This document shows positions 1 through 11,878 of a stretch of DNA of 64,000 bases, one piece after another. The position numbers were made by a program, and so were the translations under genes. The stretch's first letter is position 1, and every line of letters starts with the position of its first letter. The stretch spans positions 45,171,854 through 45,235,853 of the forward strand of contig NC_065536.1 of NCBI RefSeq assembly GCF_932294415.1, in the 5' to 3' direction. The notes below the pieces were generated by a model. It did not search any database. It was not told the DNA's origin and was given only the letters and a program-made list of their open reading frames with translations. Source of the stretch: Quercus robur. Its lineage: Eukaryota; Streptophyta; Magnoliopsida; Fagales; Fagaceae.

Positions 1-579
1 TCTCAAATTGGGCCTACCCCGCACAAACAAGTGGGATCGTGATGCTCAAAATGCCGAATTCATTGTAAAATGTACTCCCCTTAGATCGAGGGTTTTACAT
101 GGACTCTCCACTTCTTTAATTTAAGTGGAAAAATAAGAAAACCTTCACTATAAAAAAAAAAAAAAAAGTTTCTGTTGTATTAATATATATGACAATTTAC
201 ATCAATTTTGTAACAAAAATTTACAATGATTTTTTAGTCCTAGATACAATCTAAGAAAGTAAATTACATTATTTTGTTTCCTAGTTACATTCTAAAAAAA
301 TGTAAAATTACATATACAAGAGCCTAGTCTAGAACCCTTGATCTTGGTTCGGAAGCTAATTTACGAGATAGGAAGGGATTAAGCACCCATCTCTCCCGGT
401 AAAACCGGTCTCCTAGGTTAGGGTGGCCAATATCATGTCATGTCAAACAAATACAAACATTATATCATATAAACATGTTAATTTGCGAGAATTGTAAACA
501 AATATGTGTTGGAGAATTTGACATAAAGAGAAACAAAAAGTGAAATTTGTTAGATAACAATTTAAATGTAAAGAAAGCA

Positions 580-1345
580 TGAAAGTAATGGCATGTTCAT
601 CCAAGAAATTAATGTAAATAAGGAATTCCTAGCCTAGACATGTTCATATAAGCATGTGAAGGAAAACAAAATCGGCATGTTATTTGTCATTAACATAATT
701 GCAAAAGAAAATTTATTTTTAGACCTACGAATCATCCAAGCAATCATGAGAAGAACAAAGACACCAAGACATGTTCATCCAAGTATTTAAGCGAAAACCA
801 TAATGATAATTAGACTTGTTCATCTAAGCATTCAAAAAAGAGAGAAATAACTACCTAGACATGTTCATCTAAGCATGTTATGAAAAGAAAATAATAACTT
901 AGAAGTGTCTATCCAAGCATGTGAAGGAAAACAAAGAATTGTCATGCTATTTGTCATCCACACAATTACAAAGAGAAAAACAAAACATTTAAGCATATTT
1001 GATCATCCAAGCAATTATGAAAAAAAAAAAAAAAAGTAAAGAAAAATCTCTTAGACAGACATGTTCATCTAGAGAAAATCAAAATTCTTAAACATTTTTG
1101 TTTAAGCATTTAAAAAAAGTAAAATAACTGTCTAGACGTGTTCATCGCATTCAAGAGAAAGCTGTGCATTAGCCTAGAAGTGTTAATCTAAGCATTCAAG
1201 AGAAAGCTATGTATTAGTTTAGAAATGTTCATCTAAGCATGTAAAAGTAATATCAATGAGATATATAGGCATGTTCATCCAAGCATATCATGAAAGAAAC
1301 AAATAATGACTTGGAAGCATTTATTCAAGCATGTGTAGAAATTTA
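580..1345. repeat. Degenerate short direct repeats (catgttcatc-aagcat motif)
   Basis: About fourteen imperfect copies of a motif like catgttcatccaagcat, often preceded by 'tagaca' and followed by 'gtgaaggaaaac', are spread irregularly over this stretch. Copies lie for example near 594, 644, 766, 860, 1226 and 1272. Spacing is about 40-120 bases. They sit in what would be the R/U5 part of the putative LTR. Confidence 0.7.
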
Positions 1346-1566
1346 AAGAACACAATTAACTACTTACCAACATAGAGCATGAATTAAATGGGGAAGTGAT
1401 CACTTAAAGGTCTAGGGAGAAAGTAAGGAAGTACTAAACTACAACCAAAGTAAGGAAGTACTAAACTACAACCAAAGTAAAAACAATGGTTGCACAACAG
1501 CTTTTCTTTTCTGCTTTCTCACTAGCTCTCCAGAGGGAATGGGGTGCAGAAAATGAAAGAGGTCTT

Positions 1567-1580
1567 CTCTCTTTATAGGG
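1567..1580 (-). promoter_or_regulatory. TATA box of the putative left LTR
   Basis: On the - strand CCCCTATAAAGAGAG gives a good TATAAA, in the expected middle part of the putative LTR between a U3-like right part and a repeat-rich left part. Use as a promoter is inferred. Confidence 0.35.
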
Positions 1581-1679
1581 GAAGGGATGGCTTAGCTTTA
1601 AAGCTAAGTTATTAGCTTTCTTCTAAAGCTAAGGGAGGAGATAAACCTGTTTAAATAAGCTGGAATGGATTTGAATTTT

Positions 1680-2225
1680 GAAAGGAAGTTGAAGATGATG
1701 CTGAACTTGTGTTATCTTCTGCACCTGTTTTGTAGTTTGGCTCTAACTTTCTGCTAAAAATTCCAATTGATTCGAAATTAGTGTTTTTTGAAAGGAAATT
1801 CAATTCTATACAACTTTTCCAGAAATAGAGAAAACCAAATTTGAACTTTTTCCTAGCCAAAAATGTGATTCAAGTTGCTGCTGAAAATAGTAACGTTTTT
1901 TTAGCATTTTTTTATTTTTTGAAATTTTTCATAGAATGTATCTGTTTTTCTCTGAAAGAAAATTGAAGATGATGCTGAATTTATGTTATCTTCTGCACCT
2001 GTTTCATATGGCTAGAACTTTTTGCTCAAAATTCCAATTGATTCGAGATTAGTGTTTTTTGAGAGGAAATTCAATTCTATACAACTTTTACAGAAATAGA
2101 GAAAATAAAATTTCAACGTCTTCCCAGCCAAAAATGCGATTCAAGTTGCTGCTGAGAATAATAACGTTTTTTTGAGCATTTTTCTTCTTTTTTTTTTTTG
2201 AATTTTTTCATGGATCATATATTTT
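1680..2225. repeat. Tandem duplication, period about 274 bp
   Basis: Two neighbouring copies (about 1680-1953 and 1954-2225) share long runs, for example the block around gaagatgatgctgaa at 1691 and again at 1965, then ttctgcacctgttt, then gattcaagttgctgctga. Divergence is low to moderate. It lies within the U3 side of the putative left LTR. Confidence 0.75.
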
Positions 2226-2597
2226 TCTCTCTCTAAAATTAATAATAATAAAAAAGAAGGAAAAAAAAAAAAGCAGATGAGACGCCATAAAGGAAAACAT
2301 TTTTTATTATTTCTTAAAAAAATGAAGTAAAATGAAATCCAATCAAAAATCACACTTAATTAATTTTAAATTAATTATTGTGAGAACCAATCAAAATTAA
2401 GTTTTTAAAATAGGATGTGATCAGGCCCATCGTGTAGGTGAGCCATGATCATTGAAACTTGTTTGTATGATAACTTTTAATCAAGTGGTCCAATCAAAGC
2501 CCATGACATACCATTATGATTGTTATAGCATCAAGATTTGTTTTGTATCACAAATCTGAAAATCTATCTGTTGGTTAAATGCGAGTTGTAAAATGGG

Positions 2598-2603
<6 letters not shown>

Positions 2604-2631
<28 letters not shown>
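2604..2631. repeat. (AT)n microsatellite
   Basis: About 14 AT units directly abut the outer border of the putative left LTR, so they may have eroded or replaced its first bases. Confidence 0.9.
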
Positions 2632-2634
<3 letters not shown>

Positions 2635-3023
2635 GTAGTTTTGTGGTGATTATTCTGACGGGCTTTGTGCTGGATTATTTAATCAGAAATTGTGTTTTAT
2701 AAGTTGTGTCCTCCTACATTGTATAATAATTCTTGTCATGTTTTTATTGAAAATGATTTTGTAGATATCAGTCAAAAATTTTCAAATTATAACATGCTTT
2801 GTAAACTATTTATTATCATGGAAACTTACATTTCCCCTACCCTCATTAATTATGCTACTTAATGGGTCCTATCTCATCCTATTTTTTCACAAACTTTTTT
2901 AGAGTAGGTAACACTCTCTTAAGACATGTTTTTGTGGCTAGCAATAGTTAGACAAACTATTAATGGAGGCTGAACTTTTGTGATGATGATCCTTAGGTAT
3001 TGTACATGCTAGAGAAGGCTTGA

Positions 3024-3071
<48 letters not shown>

Positions 3072-3354
3072 TATCTAATAGTGGTGATAACTTTTACTCC
3101 CACTAATGGTATAAGTTGATAATGTGTAATTATATCTATTCAGGCCTCCATTCTTTTGTGGTCAATGGTTCTTGTGATTATTGCATAGAGTTTTGACTTA
3201 CTTTGGGAGTATCATTAATGAAATTATTATGAAAATTCTTGATGTTGGTACTTAGTATGAATTATTTGAATTGAATTGTTAAAAAAAGAAAATTCTACAG
3301 GTATCTTTAGGTTGTATTTCTCATGCTTTGAACCCTTTTGGGTTTGTGGTGCGA
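2632..3354. other. Intergenic, no gene seen
   Basis: AT-rich sequence with a poly-T run at about 3028-3070. No open frame with a recognisable product and no clear repeat borders. Confidence 0.6.
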
Positions 3355-3545
3355 CAAACGCAGCCAAGGTCATGGCATGCCCGCATGCACACTGCCTAGG
3401 CCATGGTAGTTCCCTTTGGGCACGCAACCAAGGCCCTAGCATGCATGCTGCCTAGGCAGTGGAAACCCAGTGTGGGCACATGGCCGAGGCCATGTCATGC
3501 CCTCGAGACCCCTCAAAGGCCATGAAAGCACCTTGGAGGGCACGC
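3355..3545. repeat. GC-rich degenerate tandem repeat, three units of about 55-65 bp
   Basis: Three units can be lined up, each ending in gggcac: about 3355-3420, 3421-3478 and 3479-3542. Shared blocks are 'ccaagg(c/t)c', 'gcatgc' and 'ctgcctaggc'. The base composition stands out sharply from the AT-rich surroundings. No coding potential is convincing. Confidence 0.55.
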
Positions 3546-3717
3546 TACTGCCAAGGTTAGATAACCTCTTCAGCCACCTCCTGCTCTTTCTCCCTTAAAG
3601 AGCACTTAGGACCAAAATGCAAAACCCATGGGCCAGCAGCATAGAGGGAAACTCCCCTTATATTCCCATCAGATTCAGCCTTCTCAAACAGAGCATGTAA
3701 CACTAGATGTCTATCAA

Positions 3718-3772
3718 TTTAATAATAATAATAATAATATAACAATTATTATTATTATTATTATTATTATTT
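3718..3772. repeat. (AAT)n followed by (ATT)n, self-complementary microsatellite
   Basis: AAT repeats are followed after a few bases by ATT repeats, so the two halves can pair as a hairpin. Confidence 0.85.
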
Positions 3773-4832
3773 GGAAAAGTTTCTATCTTTTATGAGCCTA
3801 TTTACCTTAGGTGTGGGCTACAACGATAATAGATTTGCTTATCCAATTAAACATACAAATTGCAGTGAGGGATAGAATGCTGGTTGGACAAGGCGTATAG
3901 AGTTGTTTTCTAGAATCAATTTCTTGAACACCCACTATTTTAGCAAGATGAAGACTTCAGCAAATAGCAGTTGCCTCTACTACCACAAGGCCGAAAATAG
4001 AATTACTTTTGGTCTAGCTTTGCCATTCCAAGTAGAGATGGCCATGGTGCAGGTTTGGATCGAGTCTACTCGAACCCAATTCAAAAATTTGACCCATGGA
4101 TACCTGAACTCTAAAACCCGATTACCGCCCATTCTTGAGCCTTGCTCAAATTTTTTAGCCTTAGATGTCCGAACTTAACCCAAACCCCATTTTTTTTTTA
4201 AAGAAAATTTAAATTTTAAGTTAAAAATGTGATTTTGCGTCTGAAACTTTTTAAACTAAAAGCCAATTCTTCTCAAATATTTTTAATAGATGTATGGATT
4301 CAAAATCTTGTTTGCTAGACCTCACAAGAGCGAGTCCATCTATTTCATCGAAAAGGAGGGTCGAGTCCTTTGTTTTAATTGTCTTTCTCCCTCTCCAATC
4401 CATAAGAAACCATATCATGCGGATTAAGCAAACCTCACTCTTAAAAGCCAACCCAGCTGCAAATATAAGCCATAAGAAGCAGAGATTAACAGTGTAATTA
4501 GCTAGGCCTTTAGAGGCTAATTTGCACCTCCACCCACCAATTTTCTAGTGCTGCACTTTTCCCAATCATTAATCACCATAAATAAACGGAAAACAAAATA
4601 AAAATCAATAATTCAAATTTTAGAGTCTATAGAAACCAAGAGACCGTTTGGTAACATTGTTCTAATAATGTTATTTGTATTTTTTGAAAATATGTGTGGT
4701 TAAAAAGTGTGTGAAAATACATGTAATATTGTTTAAAAACTGAAAACATATATTTAAACTCCTATACCAAACCACCCTCAAAACTTTTCACCCCAATAAA
4801 AAATTATTTGTATTTTCAATAGTTAATACTAA
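3773..4832. other. Intergenic, no gene seen
   Basis: Only short frames without recognisable domains. Around 4640-4790 the 'gaccgtttggtaac' and 'ataccaaacc' blocks look like the worn ends of a small TIR element. Confidence 0.5.
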
Positions 4833-5057
4833 GGTTGCGTTAGGCAGTGGCTTAAAAAGTCTAATTTTTTTTACTATTTAATTTATTTTTGCTACTATTC
4901 AGCTTATTTTTGTTACTATTCATAGATTTCGTTACATTTTTTTATACTATTTATGAGTCTTATTGTACTATTTTAACTATCTTTTAGCTTTATTTATAGT
5001 ACTTTCAGTAAAAAAAATTCAGTTTCAGTTAAATAAGCTATTACCAAACACACTCTA
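4833..5057. mobile_element. Small hAT-type MITE (probable)
   Basis: The left end GGTTGCGTTAGGCAGTGG and the right end TTACCAAACACACTCTAA are roughly inverted complements of the common plant 'GGGTGCGTTTGG' termini. The interior has runs of 'ttactattca' and 'cagtttcag' typical of such non-autonomous elements. The length is about 225 bp. A target duplication is not clear. Confidence 0.5.
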
Positions 5058-5910
5058 AACCCAATAGATCAATTATCAAAAACCAAACAAATGAATTCAA
5101 ATGATCTCAATTAAACCCAAATAAACTAATCCGAATTTATTTGTATTTTAAATTGTAAAACTATCTAAACAAAGCAAATATTTTTTTTATACATAAAAAT
5201 CAAAATCAACTACTAACATTATCACAAATAATCAATCAAAATTAAAGTAACTCAATATCACAAATAATCAATCATAATATATCAAACAAAATTAACCACA
5301 ACAATTAATGTCAACTCCCATCAATCAATTTAAGGATAAAAAACTTGGAAGTAGAGGCATACAACAAGATGACAGTTTGTATGGTGTTAGGATTAGAAGC
5401 AAAAACGGAAAGCACGCCTGTTCTAGCAATGTATAGTGGCAAAAATGGCTTTGATTTATACTCGTTGAACTTTTCACAAACACCTTTTCATATTGTACCA
5501 ACATCCAAAAACGATGCGGGACATCATATTAACATCAACAGTTTCTGGTCAGGTAGGGTCGGGTCGGGTCACATATATGCTAGCGGGTTTTGATGATCCT
5601 AATTTCAAGAACCTTTATCACATTCCACAACAGGATCACAACTTGCTTCGATGAAACCAATAAGTGGTTTGGACTAACTAGTAGACTGAGCAAGTTGGCT
5701 GGCACTAATTTTTAGCTGCCTGGCCTTAACTTGACAATGGAATTGTTTGTTTATCACTATAATGGTATCTATAGATGCCATATTTTCCACCATTAAAGCA
5801 TACCTATTTCTCAACTTCCATATATAATCAATGATCACAACAAGTGGAGGAAAATTATCATGTGCGCATCATCATTTAAAATTGAGGGGGGGGGGGGGGG
5901 GGGTAATATT
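5058..5910. other. Intergenic, no gene seen
   Basis: One 82-codon open frame (5345-5593) shows no domain, signal or coding-like context and is treated as chance. A G-run at about 5887-5902 is present. Confidence 0.5.
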
Positions 5911-5916
5911 ATTTAC

Positions 5917-5976
5917 ATCAGGAGAACTACTGATGTGGTCCTCCCTGTCCAACAAGATGATGTCATCTTTCTTTCT

Positions 5977-6013
<37 letters not shown>

Positions 6014-6255
6014 AAGATGATGTCATCTATGCATGTGAGCTTCCTAATCCTAATCAGCACAATGAATAAAAAAATAAAAATTATCAGATAATGTCATATT
6101 TGCATAAATAAAAGCATTTTATTGGTTAGGAGGATTGCTAATGTGGTCCTCCCTGTCCAACGAGATGATGTCATCTATGCATGTGAGCTTCCTAATAGCA
6201 TTTTATTGGTTAGGAGGACAGAGAGGACCACATCAGCAGTCCTCCTGGTGGACTT
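5917..6255. mobile_element. Small TIR element with internal duplication
   Basis: The left end (5919 onward, around ctactgatgtggtcctcc) is the inverted complement of the right end (ggaccacatcagcagtcctcc near 6222-6245). The block 'tggtcctccctgtccaac' followed by agatgatgtcatctatgcatg occurs twice (about 5935-6040 and 6142-6190). A long A-run sits between them. The length is about 335 bp and the superfamily is not clear. Confidence 0.5.
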
Positions 6256-7465
6256 AATAATTTCTTTGGGGGGGGGGGGGGGGGGGCGGGGGCGGGGGCG
6301 GGGTATTTATAATCATTTTGGCAATGGGATGGTTTAGTGTTGGGTTGGATTAGGGATGCCTCATCCCTATTTCAGGGTGAGAAAATCTTAGCACGGGACG
6401 AGAGCGGGGCAAATTAGGGGTAGGCATGTTAAAGGGTTTTTTTTTTTTTTTTTTTTTTTAATTTCTAATGAGTGATTTTCAACATTATTAAGGTACAAAT
6501 GAAAGAGATAGAGAATGACATTCGTCTCACTGCTAAAAAAAGAGAAAACAAATGTTTTAAGGATGGTAACAAAATATTTATAAAAAATATAAATAAAATA
6601 CATATAAAAAATAAATTTCATATATAAATCATTTAACTATATATTAAATATAAAATTATATATAAACATTTTGGGGTGAGATGAGGTGAGCAAAACTTGT
6701 CCTTACCCTATCATTTTTTGGTGTAAGAAGAATTCATCTGGGACACAATGGGGCAGGTGGGGAATATTTGCAATCCTTAATGTTAAGTTAGTCCTTTATA
6801 ATCTCTTTCCATTAAGAAGATAGTTACTAACTGTTACTTTGTGTGATTTTTTACAAAATAACTATTCATCACATCACTACTCACAATTAAAAATCAAATA
6901 GGTTAATCGTTTGTTGTCATTTATATTATTAAATAAAAAAAATATGAATACATATAATTAATAATTAGGATAAACTACTTTCTCTCTCCCTTGTGTGTAT
7001 GTATTTGCTTCTAAAAAAAGGGATAATTGTCCTACATTACTTAAGAGAGTGTGTTGTATCTAGTATAACTTGCCACACCCTCCCTTAAAAGTTATTATGG
7101 CTTTTGAGTAAAGTTGTGTGCCTTTGTGTTAAAACTTCTTTCCCTCTCCCTTGTGTGTGTGTTTGTTTGTTTTTTTTTTTTTTTTTTTAAAGGATAAACT
7201 CAATATAGACCATGATAAAGTCTTTTATTATCAAATAAAAAATTTGGAGTTTAACCTCTGCCTAAACCAAAAATCAATTTGTGTTTTAGCTTGACGATAA
7301 AAAGAAATTATCATGGAGCAAACACCATGGGGTTGATATACTATTGTATTACCACCATGCACCCTTAAAGCGATGGTCACTCCACAAGTACAAGTTCTTG
7401 TGAGATGGGAAGTAAGGGCCGAGGCACAAGGCTCCCTCCTACGTGTGTGTGAGAGTTCAGAGCAT
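6256..7465. other. Intergenic, no gene seen
   Basis: G-run and (GGGGGC)n-like stretch at about 6270-6303, T-runs near 6437-6460 and 7170-7190, otherwise AT-rich sequence with no supported gene. Confidence 0.5.
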
Positions 7466-7995
7466 GGTTATTAAACTCGACTTGGACATTGACATGGTCT
7501 ATAAGCCAGGTCACTAGGTCATCAGTCAAATCGCAAGTCAAATAAAAAATTTTAAAAATAAATGTATATAAAAATGAGTTTGAGAAATCATAACATAAAT
7601 ATGTAAATTTAAAAAATATGCATATACCTAAATTAAATTGGCCATTATAATTCAAAATTAAGGTTTCACAATAATAGAGTAGTATTTTGATAGAATGTGA
7701 GTCTTAGAGGCAAACAAACATATAGAGAAGTTAAATTTCCTTTTAATTTTTTAGGTTTTCTCACCTTTAAATTACCATATTATATAAACAAGTCAATAAA
7801 GTGGACCTATAGATATAATTTAAATTTCATAAACCCACTAAGCTGATAAAAACTCATCAAAGTTACATAGGTCGCCACAAACACGCCGTGTTTGACAAGG
7901 TTTGACTGGATCTTGTGTACAAATGGTCCATTTAATTACTCAGTCTGGTCTAGATGTCGAGTCACTTTCGACCTGATCATTCCGAGTTTAATAAC
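7466..7995. mobile_element. Non-autonomous TIR DNA element, about 530 bp
   Basis: The left terminus GGTTATTAAACTCG and the right terminus CGAGTTTAATAAC are inverted complements. Just inside, the motifs 'gacttgg', 'aggtca' and 'agtcaaat' are mirrored near 7900-7980. The interior is AT-rich and non-coding. It could be a MULE-like or hAT-like derivative. No clean target duplication was found. Confidence 0.5.
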
Positions 7996-8300
7996 TATGT
8001 TTTAGAGTAATTTGGAATAAAAATTATCACTAACAATAAAAATTATAAAATAAATAAAAAAAAAAAAAAAAAAAAAAAAAAACACACACAACACATATTA
8101 AACAATAATTTTACAATGGTCTATGCCGGTGTGGAGTGATAATTTAGCTGTACCACACTCCCACCAAATCCATAATAGTTATTTAATATTTTGTCGTATA
8201 AAAAGGGAGTGTTTCCATACGGTAGTCTATTCCATAACTCCAAAGTCCAAAGCAGACAAAATATTTATAAATAAATAAACTAAAATAAAATAATTTTTTT
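7996..8300. other. Upstream intergenic DNA of the RING gene
   Basis: Contains an A-run at about 8050-8085 and AT-rich sequence with 'tatttataaataa' near 8258-8272, which could serve as a TATA element for the RING gene. No open frame. Confidence 0.35.
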
Positions 8301-8482
8301 AATAATAATTCTAACAGTGTTTGCGCGTGTACATAATTGCTCATTCATCCTGAAGGTTCCCAAAATCGGAAACCTCTGATTCTGGTTGGTTTGTTGGACA
8401 TCCTTCCAAGGCTTCACACATGGCGTACCTTTAAGTTTCTGACATTACTTTTCAGAGGATCTACTCGAATATCATCATCAAG
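8300..8482 (+). promoter_or_regulatory. Putative 5' UTR exon of the RING-H2 gene
   Basis: The stretch ends in CATCATCAAG followed by GTAACT, a good splice donor at 8483. It lies ahead of the coding start at 9058, with possible acceptors such as the AG at 9026-9027. It contains a short upstream frame ATG GCG TAC CTT TAA at 8420-8434. Transcription start and splicing are inferred. Confidence 0.35.
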
Positions 8483-8639
8483 GTAACTGGAAAATCTCAC
8501 TCTCACTATGTCTATCAAAACCTAAACCCACTCTTAAAAAAATGACTGTAAAACAACAAATTGATCATCTTTTTTGTTTAAAATTCATTGACCCATTTGC
8601 TTAATCCGCTTGCTTTTCTGATTCAATTTCTTTGTAGTA

Positions 8640-8790
8640 GTTTCGCATTACTGGGTCATCATAATGTGGTAGGTGGGTCAACGAGGGGGCTTCTCAGGTT
8701 CAACCCTGTTGCTTGTTCTGCATTACTGGGCGATAATAGTAATCTATGTCTATGTGGTGGGTGGGTCAACTAGGGGCTTCTCAAATCCAA
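8640..8790. repeat. Direct duplication in the putative leader intron
   Basis: Two copies of a block beginning 'attactggg' and ending in gtgggtcaac plus 'ggggcttctca' lie at about 8649-8698 and 8724-8783, 75-80 bases apart. Confidence 0.6.
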
Positions 8791-9057
8791 GCTTGGACTG
8801 CCCAACAAATTTTTAACATTAACAGTTTTCATCGATTCTGTCAATTTTTTTTTCTATGCTGACTATTTTCATCAAGCGTATAAAACTGTGTTATTCTATT
8901 ACATTGTAAAATCTTCATGTTTGGACATTTTGACTTATTTCCAGTTAAGTTTTGTAGTCAATTTCTGGAGTTGAAAATAACATTTTCTTTTCCTCCCAAT
9001 TTGTTAGTTTTGTTGTTCAACAACCAGTACATTCTTATTTATTGGGGAAGCATAAAG

Positions 9058-11153
9058 ATGGGTGCTTTTTGCTGTTGTCCATGTGATGGAGAATTAGAAG
9101 AATACACCCTTCCAAGCAATTCCATATATAGGCACTGTTTATGCCTGAGATACTTTTTCCACCAGCTATTCACAGGGGTATGCAATGAACATTTAAACAG
9201 CTCAAAACTTTGCCTTTTCATCTCTTATATATGCATAGAAAATGTTATAGATGTTTTAATTGAGTTAATACTTATTCTCTCCATTTGATTCTGCTGCTGC
9301 TGAAACTTCCATAAATTAGGACACTTATGGCCAATTGTCTTGAATCACCAGTTCAAGACATTGCTGCCTGGGCATCTAGGCAAAACCTAAGCAGCACTGC
9401 CTCCCTTGATTAGCAGAGGGGCCAGGCACAGGCTGTGCTCTAGACTATATATACATGTTATTATCTTTAACTTTGGAGGACTTTCCACTTGAGTAAAAAA
9501 AAAATTAGTTTCAAGATAGTATAAATAAACAATTTTTAACCATATGATGTATTTTATTCCTTTAAATCATAGTAAATTAGTATAAGCTCTACAATTAGAT
9601 GGCGCAAGTCACCTTGTAACATGCTTTTTAAGCCTCACCTTTTTAATTCAAGGACAATGTACCCTCTATGTGTCACCTACTGTAATTAATGTGCCTGAAC
9701 AACTGGGTCTTTTGTTTTAATGGAGGGAAATCCTGTTCTAACTGCTGCTCTTTCTGTTTCACTTTACTTTTTATGTAATTGTTTATTTGTTTGCCTTCTA
9801 CCCTGCACATGCAGTATGGTACGACATTTCATAGACTTGAAGGACGGTCAATATCTCCACCAATCCAAGGAGCTTCTATGGCATCATCAGGGATTGGCGC
9901 AGCATTGCCTGATAATCCCTCTAACGATATTCATCTCTCTGTGTCCAGACCAGTGCCTTCTGATTCTGATCAGAGGTACTCTCGTTTGCAACGTGATGGC
10001 TTGGTCTCTAGGCGTGATAAGTCAATGACGCATTTCCAGGAAGATTCTCAACCACTGAGGAGAAATATGAGTAGTTCTGGTACAGAGTCGTTGGGCTTTG
10101 CGAAGAAATGGAACGGAGTTGAATCTGAAGAAGACAGTAAACTTAGCCATTCCGAGTCCTCAGAGAAGGCTTTGGCAGCAAAAGTTGCATATGGACTTGC
10201 TTATATGCAAACATCTTCTGAAGATGAAGATGTCTGTCCTACATGTCTTGACGGTAATTAACATGTTTGTAGCCTGCTTTTGCTATTACAATAATATGAT
10301 TAGGATATGTTTAATGTTTTTGGGCCATCAGTATTTTCTGCTGTAGTAAAAATGGAAAAAGCAATTGCTTCTTAGATTCTTGAATTATTTTAATATTATC
10401 TGATTTGTTCTCTTGCAGAATATACTCCAGAAAATCCTAAAATAACAACACGATGTTCTCACCATTTTCACCTTGGTTGTATTTATGAATGGTTGGAAAG
10501 AAGTGAAAGTTGTCCAATCTGCGGCAAGGTACGTGCAGAGTTGTTTTTTTAGAAACAAAAGCATATACTAGTTTTCTTAAATGTCTTGCAAAGTCACAAT
10601 CACTGCTGGACAGGAGTTTCTCTTCAGTGCATGAATCAGTCTAGTGCAGGGTTTATCTTGTAACTGATGGCCCAAATATGAATAACACCTAAACCTGTGG
10701 CTTCTTTCTACCAAAAGGCTTAGAAGTATTACCTAGATATCATCATTTTTTATGGTTGGGATATATGATGTCAAAATTGTTTTCTTTACCCCTCATAACA
10801 TTCATGCATGAAATGCTTATAAAATCATTGTGACACTCATGCATGAAATCAAGCATTCTTGTGACTCTTGTAGAACATTGGAGTTGACTTGTTAGTCTTT
10901 AGTTGTCATAAAAATATTTCATAATGGCAATCGTCTTCTTGCATATTAAACACTAATAAAGTTTTTATCTCTAATATCTTCCATTAAACTCACATTAATA
11001 GTTTGCCAGATGTGCCCTAGTGTGGGTGCATATGTTTGCTTGAGTTTGTGCGTAGGTTTTACAGCTGTTGCTAACTCTTTGTTTAATATATATCTATCTC
11101 ACTCGAAACTTTGCCTGGAATGTCAGGAGATGGAGTTCTGTGAAAGCCCTTAA
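9058..11153 (+). CDS. RING-H2 E3 ubiquitin ligase, At3g02290/At5g15790-like (4 coding exons)
   Basis: Exons 9058-9177, 9815-10253, 10419-10528 and 11127-11153 give 231 aa with GT-AG introns in phases 0, 1 and 0. The N-terminus MGAFCCCPC has Gly2 and several Cys, fitting N-myristoylation and palmitoylation and so membrane attachment. The middle is Ser-rich and probably unstructured, with a conserved 'RLQRDGLVSRRDKSM' block. A complete RING-H2 finger has C181, C184, C199, H201, H204, C207, C218 and C221, with family-like spacing. Such proteins join E2 enzymes to substrates for ubiquitin transfer; the substrate is unknown. The start follows the conserved MGAFCCCP opening. The last exon has only nine codons (EMEFCESP plus stop). 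Without that splice, the frame runs from 10529 to a stop at 10549-10551. Family identity rests on remembered Arabidopsis sequences. Confidence 0.85.
9318..9460. repeat. Degenerate interspersed repeat in RING intron 1
   Basis: The block with gcctgggcatctaggc, 'gcctcccttgattagcag' and gccaggcacaggctg resembles a worn copy of a common plant repeat rich in AGGCGCC-like words. Most of its CpG sites are now TG or CA. Borders are uncertain. Confidence 0.35.
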
Positions 11154-11843
11154 ATTTGTGTCTGGGTTCAAAGCAATTGAGCAAATATACATAGAGCGGC
11201 CATGAGCATCTGTAAATAAAAGTTCTCTCATCTTGTTTGTAGCAGGATTTAACAAGAGAAAGCGATTGTTTATTTTGTATCACTAGTTTGTTTTACCTCA
11301 TAAATCCTAATGTTCCAGTATGTTATGATACTTCAATGTTTATGTTTCTTATTGTATAGTAAACTGCTGATACAAGCTGAATCATATTTGCTAATGATAA
11401 ACATAGTTGTGATTGATCATCTTAGTGAATCGGGCACTGTTCCTTTTAGATTGTGCTTCAACCAATAGGAAGATCTTAAATTATACTACATCAGTGTATA
11501 ACTTGCAAGTGATAATGGAAAAGTAAGCTCGGCTTAGTGCTTGTGGTAGTTGCAACATTAGTTTGAGCATCAGAAAATTGTTGTTACCATTGTCCCAATT
11601 CATTTTCCTATGTATTCAAATTGCCTATCAAGAGGCTTTTGTTAATGGGAGTTTGCATCGATGGGGCCACGGCCAACGTCCCCCACGTTTATAGGAGAAG
11701 CTGTGATGTGTAAGCAAAAATTAGACTGAAAACAAACAAACGAACAAACAAACTCTTGTAATGAAAACAGAATGCTCTTTTCGCATTTCCTTCCTTTTTA
11801 CTTTTCATCTCTCACCTGATGGTTGTACTTTACCAATAGAGCT

Positions 11844-11878
<35 letters not shown>

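Larger units (their letters stand above)
1..2605 (-). mobile_element. Probable LTR of a Tat/Ogre-type Ty3/gypsy fossil (partial)
   Basis: Read on the - strand, the stretch starts near 2605 with a TATAGACACCCC-like border, close to the TGTAGACACC start common in long plant gypsy LTRs. It holds a TATAAA box near 1572-1577. Near 350-410 it has a GGGTGCTTAATCCCTTCC-like block, which resembles the U5 'GGGTGCCTAACACCTTCC' block of Ogre/Tat LTRs. A similar block occurs in the right-edge element near 63570. The left end runs off the window, so the primer site and coding parts are not visible. No partner LTR or target duplication can be seen. The call rests on motif resemblance and order and could be wrong. 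There is no open frame of note. Confidence 0.4.

Noticed and set aside
340-420. Possible tRNA-like sequence around 'ggttcggaagc'
   Set aside because: No cloverleaf with proper stems can be drawn; it fits better as part of an LTR U5.
580-1345. CRISPR-like array of spaced repeats
   Set aside because: Repeats are degenerate, spacing is irregular and the DNA is plant nuclear.
5345-5593. 82-codon open frame
   Set aside because: No start context, domain, splice partner or repeat family recognised; length is within chance for this base composition.
10098-10346. Alternative frame over RING exon 2
   Set aside because: Overlaps the conserved exon in another frame and runs into the intron.
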